Shown here: piece by piece, positions 6,303 through 14,240 of the stretch
Layout: each line of letters opens with the position of its first letter
Position numbering within the stretch: position 1 is the first letter of the stretch
Origin: an uncultured Bacteroidales bacterium
Lineage (GTDB): Bacteria; Bacteroidota; Bacteroidia; Bacteroidales; Muribaculaceae
DNA length: 15,298 bases
Assembly: GCA_947177325.1 (NCBI GenBank)
Contig: CAMWUH010000022.1
Span: forward strand, 1 to 15,298
Direction: 5' to 3'
Program-made: the position numbers and the translations under genes
Notes under the pieces: model-generated
What the model saw: the letters and a program-made list of their open reading frames with translations, nothing else
Told to the model about the DNA's origin: nothing
The model's database searches: none

Positions 6303-8477
6303 CTATAAATTATTAATGAAATATTGCATCATGTTGCCATATACCACTGCGCGCGCGTTGCAGCCGTTGATTGAGTGGTTCATATTTGGGAAAAGCAACA
6401 TATCGCAGAGAGTGCCGTCGAGTTGGAGCTGCGACACGAATTCAAGTGTGTTTTGCAGATGAACGTTATCATCGGCCGTGCCGTGCATTAAAAGCAGTTT
6501 GGTCGACAGATTACGGGTTCGGTTGAGAGGGGCGGATGCTTGATAGCCATCTTGATTTTCCTGAGGGGTCAGCATATATCGCTCGGCATAAATGGTATCG
6601 TAAAAGCGCCAATCGGTTACAGGTGCAATTGCAACTGCTACTTTAAACGGATTAGCCGGTTGGGTCGCGCACATCAGAGTTTCATATCCGCCATAGCTCC
6701 ATCCACAAATGCCAATACGGTCACTGTCGACGTAAGAGAGCGATGCGAAATAATTTGCCGAGTTAACTTGGTCAATAGTTTCGTAATAGCCGAGATTACG
6801 GTAAACCACATCCATGAAATCGCGTCCGCGATTAGCTGTTCCGCGGGGGTCGACTGATGCTACAATGAAGCCTTTGGTGGCTGCGAATTGTTCCCAGTCG
6901 AGTGCCCAGCGATTGAGCACTGATTGTGAGCCGGGTCCGCTGTATTGTGTCATAATCAGCGGATATTTGGTGCCTGAGTCAAAGTTGGGCGGAAGCATAA
7001 GCCACGCATTTAGGATAACTCCGTCAGAGTTGACTGTAATCAATTTCTTTTCGGGCAAAGAGCTTACCTTAGAGGTAAAAGTTGCGTTATCGCTCAACTG
7101 TCGCAACTGCTTGCCGTTGGAGTGTGACAGAGTTGACACCGGAGGAGTTGTGATGTCGGAGTGAGTGGTTACGCAATAATTAAGTGAGGGGGAGAATGTG
7201 GCAGAGGTGTAGCCGCTTTCTTTGCCGATTATGTTGGTTTTTCCTTTTGTGTTAAGGCAATAAACGGTTCGGTCGAGTGGAGTGGGGGCCGCCATCTGGT
7301 AATACAGATTACCGTCTTTGTCAATCCCGTAACATTCGGTTACTTCGGCTTCCCCGTCAGTTATCTGGCGCAAAAGTGAGCCGGTGAGCGAATATTCGTA
7401 AAGGTGTTTATACCCCGAGCGTGATGAGTTGAGAATGAACGAAGTGGGGGTAACTACCAGGTTTTCATAAGCGATAGGGTCAATCCAGCAGTTGGCTTGC
7501 TCCACGAGAATTGACTTTGTAACAGTAGATTTCGGATTGGCAGAATAAATTTCCAATCGAGTTTGCGAGCGATCGAGAGTAGTCACTAAAAGCGTTGAAG
7601 TTCCGGGAGCAAATTCAATGCGAGGAATATAGTAAGTTGACTTGTCGCCAAAATTTATTTCTACAATCTTTCTGGTTGCAACGTCGTAGCTTTTAAGTGA
7701 CACTGATGAATTGGGTTCGCCGGCTACCGGATATTTGTAGCTGAATGAACCGGGGTAGAGAGTATATTCCTCCATTGGGTGGCATGCGCCTCGATAAAGG
7801 GGGAAAGAGTAGGTAGGAACATCTGTTTCGTTAGAAGTTATGAAGGCTAACACAGAGCTGTCACCACTCCATGTCATTAAAGAGTTGGTGGAAAATTCCT
7901 CTTCATAAACCCAGTCGGGAATACCATTGATGATTTTGCCTGCCTCGCCGTCGTCAGTAACAAAAATTTCAGTGTCGTAGTCAAGTTTGCGAAGTTTGAT
8001 GTTGTTATCAGCGACAAAAGCCACCATGCGGCTATCGGGAGAAAATAGCGGAGCTTGTTGACGATCGCATTCGCGCGACAACGGTCGGAGTATGTTACGC
8101 TTTATGTCAAATGTATAATATTTAGCTGTCGACGACCTGCGGTAAACTGAGCTGACATCCGTAGCGATCAGCAATCGCGACCCGTCAGGGCTTATAATAA
8201 AGTGGTCAAACGAATTAATGCTGTTTTCGCGAGTGTGGGAAGCATCAAATACGGTTGAAATTTCATTGCCGGTTGCGATATCATAAAGCACAATTTTTGT
8301 GTTATCGGCATTAGCTGCCAGATAGCCTGAATCATCCGGCATAAAATTGCTGATTGCTCCGGTGGGGCAATAGTTAGCGGGATACACAAAATCAGCAATC
8401 TCGCTGACAATTGGCGAGGCTGCGGAAGCAGATATGATTGATGCCGTCAGAGCGATGGCGGTGAGCAGTTTTCTCAT
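6303..8477 (-). CDS. Dipeptidyl peptidase IV, prolyl oligopeptidase family S9
   Basis: A periplasmic serine peptidase that cuts Xaa-Pro dipeptides from peptide N-termini. The 724 residues start with a signal peptide (MRKLLTAIALTASIISASA, cleavage near 18-20). A beta-propeller region spans about 25-480 and includes PDWVYEEEF (187-195), the double-Glu motif that holds the substrate amino group in DPP IV. The alpha/beta-hydrolase domain follows: YSGPGSQ with the oxyanion tyrosine Y512, GWSYGG with catalytic S594, HGTADDNVH with D669, and MNHSI with H701. All triad residues are present. The length matches bacterial DPP IV. The gene starts 79 bp after the coiled-coil gene with no clear -7 box in the gap, and is followed by the membrane protein gene. 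It likely contributes to the peptide nutrition typical of Bacteroidales. Confidence 0.95.
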   Translation of the reverse strand: MRKLLTAIALTASIISASAASPIVSEIADFVYPANYCPTGAISNFMPDDSGYLAANADNTKIVLYDIATGNEISTVFDASHTRENSINSFDHFIISPDGSRLLIATDVSSVYRRSSTAKYYTFDIKRNILRPLSRECDRQQAPLFSPDSRMVAFVADNNIKLRKLDYDTEIFVTDDGEAGKIINGIPDWVYEEEFSTNSLMTWSGDSSVLAFITSNETDVPTYSFPLYRGACHPMEEYTLYPGSFSYKYPVAGEPNSSVSLKSYDVATRKIVEINFGDKSTYYIPRIEFAPGTSTLLVTTLDRSQTRLEIYSANPKSTVTKSILVEQANCWIDPIAYENLVVTPTSFILNSSRSGYKHLYEYSLTGSLLRQITDGEAEVTECYGIDKDGNLYYQMAAPTPLDRTVYCLNTKGKTNIIGKESGYTSATFSPSLNYCVTTHSDITTPPVSTLSHSNGKQLRQLSDNATFTSKVSSLPEKKLITVNSDGVILNAWLMLPPNFDSGTKYPLIMTQYSGPGSQSVLNRWALDWEQFAATKGFIVASVDPRGTANRGRDFMDVVYRNLGYYETIDQVNSANYFASLSYVDSDRIGICGWSYGGYETLMCATQPANPFKVAVAIAPVTDWRFYDTIYAERYMLTPQENQDGYQASAPLNRTRNLSTKLLLMHGTADDNVHLQNTLEFVSQLQLDGTLCDMLLFPNMNHSINGCNARAVVYGNMMQYFINNL

Positions 8478-8556
8478 ATTATAGTAGATGCTGTTTTATC
8501 GTTTGATGCTATTTCGGTTCGTTATTCAACTTGCTGTGAATCAGGCTTTGAATGGA

Positions 8557-10194
8557 TTACCATAAAAGCATTTGGGAGGAGTTTTCGGCGGGAGGGTCTT
8601 TCCGTTTAGGCTCATGGTAGCCAAACTCTGAATCGGAAATTGATGTTGGACGGGATTGCTCGCCGGGAGGCGGTGATGATATAAGCCAGTCAGTGTTATC
8701 TAATGAATCGTCCAAAGGTTTTTCTGCCGCTTTTGAAGATGGGCGACCGCGTTTTGAGCGTCCACCATAGGTGTTGCTTACTCTGAGCTTATCAATTTCC
8801 GCTCTCAAAGCGGCTTCGGCTTCAGCCTGACGGGTCAGATTGTTATGGATTGTGTCCTTGAGCGACCTGTTTTCAGCCTTCAAGTCATCATTATCTTTTG
8901 CGAGTCTTGCTTTATCATCGTTGAGTTGAGCAACATCAGCGCCGAGTTTCTCAACCTGAGCTTTCAACTCAGCTATTGCTTTATTTTTGTTCTCTTTAAT
9001 TTCCTCAAATTGAGAAAGAGTTTGTTCGAAGAGCTCCATAGCGTTTCGAGCCTCATCGAGCTCATCGTTGGCATCGGCCAGCTGATCTTCGGTCTCGGAA
9101 AGTTTATTCTTCGTATTCTTAAGTTCTGATGCTGAAACTTCGAGTTGCTGAGTCAGCGCAGTTAGCTTGTCATTTGCCTCTGCAAGCTCGGCAATGGTGT
9201 CAGTTGCTTCAGGTGTATTATTTTGACGAAGAGTTTCCAACTCATCAGTCATTGCTTCCATTTGCTCATCACGTTGCTTCAGAGTCAACTGGGCTGCTGA
9301 GGCACGATGGTTAAGGTCGTTAATCATCGAGTCGGCTATTTCACAGCGCTTTTTCAGAAGCGTAACGTCGTCAAGCAGTTGGGCCTTGTCGGCTTTCAAG
9401 CTATCGATGTTTTGATTGAGCTCGGCAATTGTTGCGGTCAATTGTTCAACCTCAGCGTTGTCAGCCACTGTGATTTCATCCGGGTCGGCATTATCAGAGG
9501 TAGCGCCGGCCTTCCTTAATTTAAGTATTTCGGAGTTTAGGCGAGCGTTTTCTTCCGTCAGGTCTTTGATATCCTGTTCCTGTACGGATGCTGTGCGCAG
9601 TTTGTTGACGAGGCTTTTGTTTTCGAGCTCATATTGTTCTTTTTCGGCTTCGAGTGAGTCGATTTTAGATTGGAGTTCCTGTACTCTGGCGTCAAGGGCG
9701 CGTTTGCGTCGTTCGGAAGATAGCTGTTGTTGCTTAACCTCAGTGGCGGAGTCTTCAATTTGTTGAGAGCGCTCGCGAATCTCTGCCATCTGACGTTGCA
9801 ATTTGTTGCGGTCGTTGCGCCAGCGCAGTTCGGTGACTTCCTCAGCTTGATGTTGCAAGTCAGCAACATATTTTTTCATTGAGTCGGAAAGGGCATCGTA
9901 TATAGCTTTTCGTTGAGCTTCCGTGTCAAGATTTTCCTTGATGAAGGGTGGCAACTGTTGATTAAACAGCTCTACTACCGATTGGAAAATGGCATCAGGG
10001 GGTGTAGTGTCAATTTCGGGTACTGAAGACACATTAGCAGCTGAGGTGCTTTCAATGGTTTCGGCAGTCATATCGGATGTAGGATTGTCACTTTTCAGCG
10101 GCGTTACCTCAGCCGAGGGATAGTCGGTGAAGTCATCATCGATATCATCAGGTCCGAAGCCGAAAGCTCGTTTTAATTTGGAGAATAATGCCAT
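8557..10194 (-). CDS. Long coiled-coil protein with basic AT-hook-like tail, function unknown
   Basis: A 545-residue cytosolic protein with no signal peptide. A short amphipathic start (MALFSKLKRAFGFG) and an acidic linker precede a conserved-looking helical segment at about 68-115 (IFQSVVELFNQQLPPF onward). Almost continuous heptad-type coiled coil follows, from about 115 to 475, rich in Glu, Lys, Leu and Ala. The tail is different: a basic SKRGRPSSK (480-488) with the RGRP core of AT-hooks, DNTDWLISSPPPG (499-511), a second basic patch PKRKDPP (529-535) and the C-terminal end QMLLW (541-545). Structural roles, such as tethering DNA or organising a complex, are possible but unproven. It begins 63 bp after the stop of the receiver/PEP-binding gene with no promoter in the gap, so the two are probably expressed together. 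SMC proteins are excluded: there is no ATPase head. Confidence 0.78.
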   Translation of the reverse strand: MALFSKLKRAFGFGPDDIDDDFTDYPSAEVTPLKSDNPTSDMTAETIESTSAANVSSVPEIDTTPPDAIFQSVVELFNQQLPPFIKENLDTEAQRKAIYDALSDSMKKYVADLQHQAEEVTELRWRNDRNKLQRQMAEIRERSQQIEDSATEVKQQQLSSERRKRALDARVQELQSKIDSLEAEKEQYELENKSLVNKLRTASVQEQDIKDLTEENARLNSEILKLRKAGATSDNADPDEITVADNAEVEQLTATIAELNQNIDSLKADKAQLLDDVTLLKKRCEIADSMINDLNHRASAAQLTLKQRDEQMEAMTDELETLRQNNTPEATDTIAELAEANDKLTALTQQLEVSASELKNTKNKLSETEDQLADANDELDEARNAMELFEQTLSQFEEIKENKNKAIAELKAQVEKLGADVAQLNDDKARLAKDNDDLKAENRSLKDTIHNNLTRQAEAEAALRAEIDKLRVSNTYGGRSKRGRPSSKAAEKPLDDSLDNTDWLISSPPPGEQSRPTSISDSEFGYHEPKRKDPPAENSSQMLLW

Positions 10195-10257
10195 TATATG
10201 TTGATGGTGGGTAGGATTCTTGTTGCGTTAATTGTAGATAGGGGAGAGATATACGGG

Positions 10258-13200
10258 TTATTCGGTAAGTTGGTTAAACGTTGCATCATCTCGCTCTTCA
10301 GTCACTTCTGTGGAGGTATCGGGCTTGATAACGATGCCGACTCCCTTGCGCCCGTTTATTGCTATTTTCAATGGCGCATCGACCTTTACAACCCTGAAAT
10401 AGTCGCTTTCGTAAGAAGCCGGCAGGGAGTTGAGAAAATCGATGTCGTAAATGCCATCGCCGGAGTGAGGATTGATTGTGAAATATCCAACGCCGAATGA
10501 GGTAAGGTTTTGGAAGAAGTGAGTGCCTTGTGAAGGCTCAATCCTATAGTTGGAAAGTGAGGCCTCGACTATCAGCTTGGCTCCTGCAATGTATGGCCAT
10601 TTGACGGGAATACCCAAAGCCGGGTCGCTTGAGCCCCATCGGCCCGGACCTATCAAGATATAGGGCTCCTGGTCAGCTACGAATTGGCGGTTGAGTCGCT
10701 CGATTTCCTCTGCCATGCGCGGAGTGTTGAGAGAATTAAATGTGTCGGGGCGCACGTAAACTATCGTTTTGACTCCATCGATATTGCCATGCCCGAGTGC
10801 AGTGTTGGATTTCAGGATGAGTTGGTCGTCGGGAGTGGATAAAACAGAGTCGTCAACCAATTCTTTTCGGTCGATAATCGGGCGAATCTGCAGCCAGTAA
10901 ATCTTTCCTTTGGAAGTTGACGAGGCGTTGTGGTCAATCATTCCGGCAAATTCAATCTCGACCGGACGTTGCATCTTGGCCTGTCCGTTAACCAACATAA
11001 AGTCGATAGCTTTAGCCATGGGATAAACGTCGTGCTGAAGAATGTTGGCGAAAGTAACAACTTTTCGGCCGAAACCTTTATCGGTGTCGCGGATAACCTG
11101 GTCGTTGGGGTCGAATGTTGAAACCAAATATTTCAGAGCGGGCGTGTCAGCAAATTCCTGTACCCGGCGCGAGGCGATATTAAAGCTGTCGTCAACTTTG
11201 AAGTTGTCGTCGATATTGGTCATGTCAAGTGCGCAAAGACGAGTCTGGGTGTCGCGCAGAGCCAAATCGAGAGTGGAGGTCTGCAATATTTTTTGCGGGT
11301 GACGAGGGGAGAATCGCAGAGCCAGTCCTCCGTCAACGATATATTTACCGAGACCAATGGCGACTTCGGCCACTCCGTCTTCCGGCTGTTCATCGTTGAT
11401 GGGATAGTAGTTAAGCGAGCGGCCTACGCCTGAGAATGACGGAAAATAATATTTACCTGTAGTTTCGCCAACAACTTCTTGAATTATGACGGCCATTTTC
11501 TCCTGGTCAATGACATTGGAAGTGGCAGTCATGTAGGCTTTGGAGTCGGCGTAGAAAACGGAAGCATACACACCTTTGACGGCGTCGGCAAGCAGGCGGA
11601 GCATAATCTTGCGGTCATCGACATGGGGTATCATGTATGTGGAGTAAATTCCGGCAAAAGGCTGATAATGGGAGTCTTCGAGAAGCGAGGATGAACGAAT
11701 GGCCAACGGGCGGTCAACTACTTCAAAGAGCGACATAAAGTCGTCGATCAAGCGCTCGGGGAGTTTGGCCGCGAGAAAAGCTTTGAGAATTTCCTCGTCG
11801 GGGGCGTCGGAGAGGGCCAACGGATAGAGATCGTTAGCGCTCATGAACTCATCGAAAATATCGGTACAGATAACGACAGTGCGAGGTATTTGAATAGTGA
11901 CGCCGTCGAAGTTGTCGCATATCGGGTTTTCTTTGATGATAGAGTCGATGAAAGCCAAACCGCGACCTTTTCCTCCAAGAGAACCTTGGCCAATGCGGGC
12001 AAAGTTAGAGTATTGGTCGAAACGGTCTTTGCGGAACACCGCCACAACACCGCGGTTTTTCATTTTGCGGTATTTTACAATCAGGTCAAAGAAGAGCTGA
12101 CGAACGGCGGCGGTTTCCTCCATGCCGTTGAAGCGATGTTCTTTGATGATGTCGGCAATCGGGAACATAGCGCGGGAATAGAGCCAACGCGATATGTCGT
12201 TGCGTGAAGCGTGGTGATAAAGCGAGCCTGCAGGAAACTTCATAATGTTTTTCTGCATCTCGTTAAGCGATTTAATGCGCATGATTTCTTTCCCGGTAAT
12301 GGGATCGCGCATAATGAAATCACCGAAGCCAAAGTTGTCCATGATGGCCTTGCCCAAATCAACCGGTAGTTTCTTTGAGTTTTTATCGAGGAAAACACCT
12401 GAAAATTCCTCCACCAAGTCGGCATTAGAGCTTTCGGTCGACTCTATGATAATCGGGAGGTAGGGGTCGCGTGACCGGAAATAACGAGCCAGCTGCAAGC
12501 CGGCATCTTTTGTTTTAACGCCGTCTTTCATGAACGAGACGTCGGAGATGACACCCAATATTTTCTCACCATATTTATTATATAGCTCGATAGCTTCCTC
12601 GTAGGTGCGGGCAAGCATTACTTTGGGGCGTCCGCGCATACGGAGCATCTGTTCATGTTCGTTGAGAGCCTCGGTTGAGAACACCAGCGACTGCTTGAGC
12701 AGGAACTTATACAGGTGGGGGAGAATTGAGGAATAGAAGCGCACGGAGTCCTCAACGAGCAAGATCATTTGCACACCAACGTCGAGAATGTCGTTGTCGG
12801 CGTTCATGCGGTCCTCGAGCAGCTTGATTATAGCGAGGAGCAAGTCAACGTTGCCAAGCCATGAAAACACATAGTCGATGCCTGAGAAGTCCTCGTTGGA
12901 CAATCGACGAGAGACTTCCTTTGAGAATGGAGTCAACACCACAATGGGGATATCGGGGTGAAGTGCCTTGATTTCGCGGGCTCCGGTAAATGTTTCCGAG
13001 ATGTCAACTCCCGGCATGGCTATGATGAGGTCGAAGTGCTTGTCGTTTAATGCAGCCAAGGCCTCAGAGATATGAGAAACGCGGGTAACGCGCGGAGGGG
13101 AGCTCAGATTTAGGGCAACGTATTCGAAATAGAGTTGCTCTTCAACGCGGCCATCCTCCTCCATCATGAAAGCGTCGTAGGGTGAGGCGATTAAAAGCAC

Positions 13201-13278
13201 GTTGAAGATGCGCCTTTGCATGAGATTTTGAAAGGCGGTGTCTTTAAGATATAATTTGCTGAGTGATTCCTCGTTCAT
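10258..13278 (-). CDS. Dual-receiver PEP/pyruvate-binding (PPDK_N) domain protein
   Basis: The ATG at 13276-13278 gives 1006 residues; an in-frame GTG at 13293 would add five. Positions here count from the GTG. Residues 28-163 form a receiver-like domain that lacks the phospho-acceptor (IIAMPGVD). Residues 175-320 form a second receiver with E181/D182, acceptor D251 in GVISDVSF, S285/T286 and K304, carrying an insertion near 188-225. Residues about 430-806 match the ATP-binding domain of PEP synthase/pyruvate phosphate dikinase (PF01326): GSLGGKGRGLA (437-447), IRSSSLLEDSHYQPFAGIY (532-550), VEIEFAG (778-784) and LQIRP (801-805). The last 200 residues include GPGRWGSSDP (882-891) and PSQGTHFFQNLTS (920-932). 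The canonical GGxTSHAA phosphohistidine motif and the PEP-binding barrel are absent, so it is not a working PEP synthase by the usual mechanism. Annotation as PEP synthase would be misleading; the product of the reaction is unknown. Confidence 0.88.
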   Translation of the reverse strand: MNEESLSKLYLKDTAFQNLMQRRIFNVLLIASPYDAFMMEEDGRVEEQLYFEYVALNLSSPPRVTRVSHISEALAALNDKHFDLIIAMPGVDISETFTGAREIKALHPDIPIVVLTPFSKEVSRRLSNEDFSGIDYVFSWLGNVDLLLAIIKLLEDRMNADNDILDVGVQMILLVEDSVRFYSSILPHLYKFLLKQSLVFSTEALNEHEQMLRMRGRPKVMLARTYEEAIELYNKYGEKILGVISDVSFMKDGVKTKDAGLQLARYFRSRDPYLPIIIESTESSNADLVEEFSGVFLDKNSKKLPVDLGKAIMDNFGFGDFIMRDPITGKEIMRIKSLNEMQKNIMKFPAGSLYHHASRNDISRWLYSRAMFPIADIIKEHRFNGMEETAAVRQLFFDLIVKYRKMKNRGVVAVFRKDRFDQYSNFARIGQGSLGGKGRGLAFIDSIIKENPICDNFDGVTIQIPRTVVICTDIFDEFMSANDLYPLALSDAPDEEILKAFLAAKLPERLIDDFMSLFEVVDRPLAIRSSSLLEDSHYQPFAGIYSTYMIPHVDDRKIMLRLLADAVKGVYASVFYADSKAYMTATSNVIDQEKMAVIIQEVVGETTGKYYFPSFSGVGRSLNYYPINDEQPEDGVAEVAIGLGKYIVDGGLALRFSPRHPQKILQTSTLDLALRDTQTRLCALDMTNIDDNFKVDDSFNIASRRVQEFADTPALKYLVSTFDPNDQVIRDTDKGFGRKVVTFANILQHDVYPMAKAIDFMLVNGQAKMQRPVEIEFAGMIDHNASSTSKGKIYWLQIRPIIDRKELVDDSVLSTPDDQLILKSNTALGHGNIDGVKTIVYVRPDTFNSLNTPRMAEEIERLNRQFVADQEPYILIGPGRWGSSDPALGIPVKWPYIAGAKLIVEASLSNYRIEPSQGTHFFQNLTSFGVGYFTINPHSGDGIYDIDFLNSLPASYESDYFRVVKVDAPLKIAINGRKGVGIVIKPDTSTEVTEERDDATFNQLTE

Positions 13279-13294
13279 CGTTGCTATATACACT

Positions 13295-13329
13295 TTGGTA
13301 TATTTTATACCAATTTATTGCCAAATTTA
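13295..13329 (-). promoter_or_regulatory. Possible promoter and palindromic operator of the receiver/PEP-binding gene
   Basis: On the minus strand, TAAATTTG (13322-13329) matches the -7 box, though no clear -33 TTG is spaced correctly. Just downstream, at the expected transcription start, is a perfect 8-bp inverted repeat with a 3-bp spacer: TTGGTATA (13295-13302) and TATACCAA (13306-13313). It lies 17 bp before the ATG. The position suits a repressor site or a short 5' hairpin; no regulator is known. Confidence 0.35.
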
Positions 13330-13402
13330 GCTATTTTTTGGGGAATATAGAAGTGTTGCGACACTTTTTTAGTTATCATTTTCAAAAAAAGCGTGGATTT
13401 AT

Positions 13403-13436
13403 AAAAAAAAGCGACCCCAAAAGATGGAGTCGCTTT
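13403..13436 (-). terminator. Rho-independent terminator of efp
   Basis: The stem is AAAGCGAC (13408-13415) with GTCGCTTT (13429-13436), extended by CC/GG across one mismatch. On the minus strand it is followed by a run of eight T (plus-strand A at 13403-13410). It lies about 110 nt after the efp stop. That interval also holds a separate stem-loop at 13460-13499. Confidence 0.8.
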
Positions 13437-13547
13437 GCAAGCTGTAAATTATTGGAAGGGTAATCAACGTCGTCGTCAGTTTTGGCGACCCTTGATTACA
13501 TTATCTTTAGTAACTAACCTTTCTTTCTAAAAATGATAGAATAGAAA

Positions 13548-14114
13548 TTATGCTTTTACGCGCTCAACGTAAGAGCCGTCGCGAGTGTCGACGCGAATTT
13601 TGTCGCCTGTGTTGATGAAGAGAGGAACACGCACTTCAGCACCGGTTTCAACTGTAGCGGGTTTGAGGGTGTTTGTAGCGGTATCACCTTTGAGGCCGGG
13701 TTCGGTGTAGGTTACTTCGAGGACAACGTTAACAGGCATCTCGCAAGTGAGGATTTCTTCAGTTGCAGCTTGTACGTTAGCTTCGCAGATATCGCCTTCT
13801 TTGAGGAATTGAACGCCATCGATTGACTCGCCCGGCAACACGATTTCTTCCCATGTTTCGGTGTGGAGGAAGTGATAGCCCATGTCATCTTTGTAGGAAT
13901 ATTGATAGGGGCGACGCTCGATGCGAACTTCGTCGACTTTTACACCGGAGTTCCAGGTTTTGTCGATAACGCGACCGGTTTTAACGTTTTTAAGTTTGGT
14001 GCGAACGAAAGCCGGGCCTTTGCCGGGTTTCACGTGAAGGAATTCTACGATAAAGAAGTAGTTGCCATCGATGTCGAGGCACATACCGTTTTTAAAATCT
14101 GCTGTAGTTGCCAT
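13548..14114 (-). CDS. efp: Translation elongation factor P
   Basis: A 188-residue protein that binds between the ribosomal P and E sites and relieves stalling at polyproline stretches. All three beta-domains are present at the usual length. The KOW-like N-domain carries the loop HVKPGKGPAFVRTKLKN (27-43), whose tip lysine K32 corresponds to the modified K34 of E. coli EF-P. The C-terminal domain ends GDKIRVDTRDGSYVERVKA, the EF-P signature. The ATG gives the conserved N-terminus MATTADFKNGM. It has its own promoter (14152-14183) and terminator, so it is monocistronic. No EpmA/EpmB-type modification gene is visible in the window. Confidence 0.97.
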   Translation of the reverse strand: MATTADFKNGMCLDIDGNYFFIVEFLHVKPGKGPAFVRTKLKNVKTGRVIDKTWNSGVKVDEVRIERRPYQYSYKDDMGYHFLHTETWEEIVLPGESIDGVQFLKEGDICEANVQAATEEILTCEMPVNVVLEVTYTEPGLKGDTATNTLKPATVETGAEVRVPLFINTGDKIRVDTRDGSYVERVKA

Positions 14115-14151
14115 AAATGGTTATAAAACTGTTGATTTACGATTTATTGTG

Positions 14152-14183
14152 CAAAGATAGCTTAATATTTGAAAATTTGCAAA
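14152..14183 (-). promoter_or_regulatory. Promoter of efp, near-consensus Bacteroidetes type
   Basis: On the minus strand, TTTG (plus-strand 14180-14183) is followed after exactly 20 bp by TATCTTTG (14152-14159), a full match to TAnnTTTG. Transcription is predicted to begin near 14145, leaving a leader of about 30 nt. This is the best promoter in the window. Confidence 0.8.
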
Positions 14184-14184
14184 T

Positions 14185-14218
14185 AAAAAAGGCTTTGCCC
14201 GAGAGCAAAGCCTTTTTT
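14185..14218 (-). terminator. Rho-independent terminator of the starch-binding protein gene
   Basis: A perfect 14-bp inverted repeat (14185-14198 and 14205-14218; core GGCTTTGC/GCAAAGCC) has a 6-nt loop and A/T tails on both sides. It lies 22 bp after the stop at 14241 and immediately upstream of the efp promoter, so it insulates efp from read-through. It is symmetric enough to work on both strands. Confidence 0.88.
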
Positions 14219-14240
14219 GTAAGTGAGAAGCTAATAGTGA

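Noticed and set aside
9416..9766. 116-codon plus-strand frame opposite the coiled-coil gene
   Set aside because: It is Ser/Leu-rich and arises from the complement of Glu/Lys/Leu codons, with no motif and no promoter.
10258..13278. Annotation as phosphoenolpyruvate synthase
   Set aside because: Only the ATP-binding domain is shared; the canonical catalytic-His motif and the PEP barrel of PEP synthase are not found.
13279..13293. GTG start five codons upstream for the receiver/PEP-binding gene
   Set aside because: The ATG at 13278 is preferred. The GTG would place the start almost against the palindrome, and no conserved residues lie in the extra codons.
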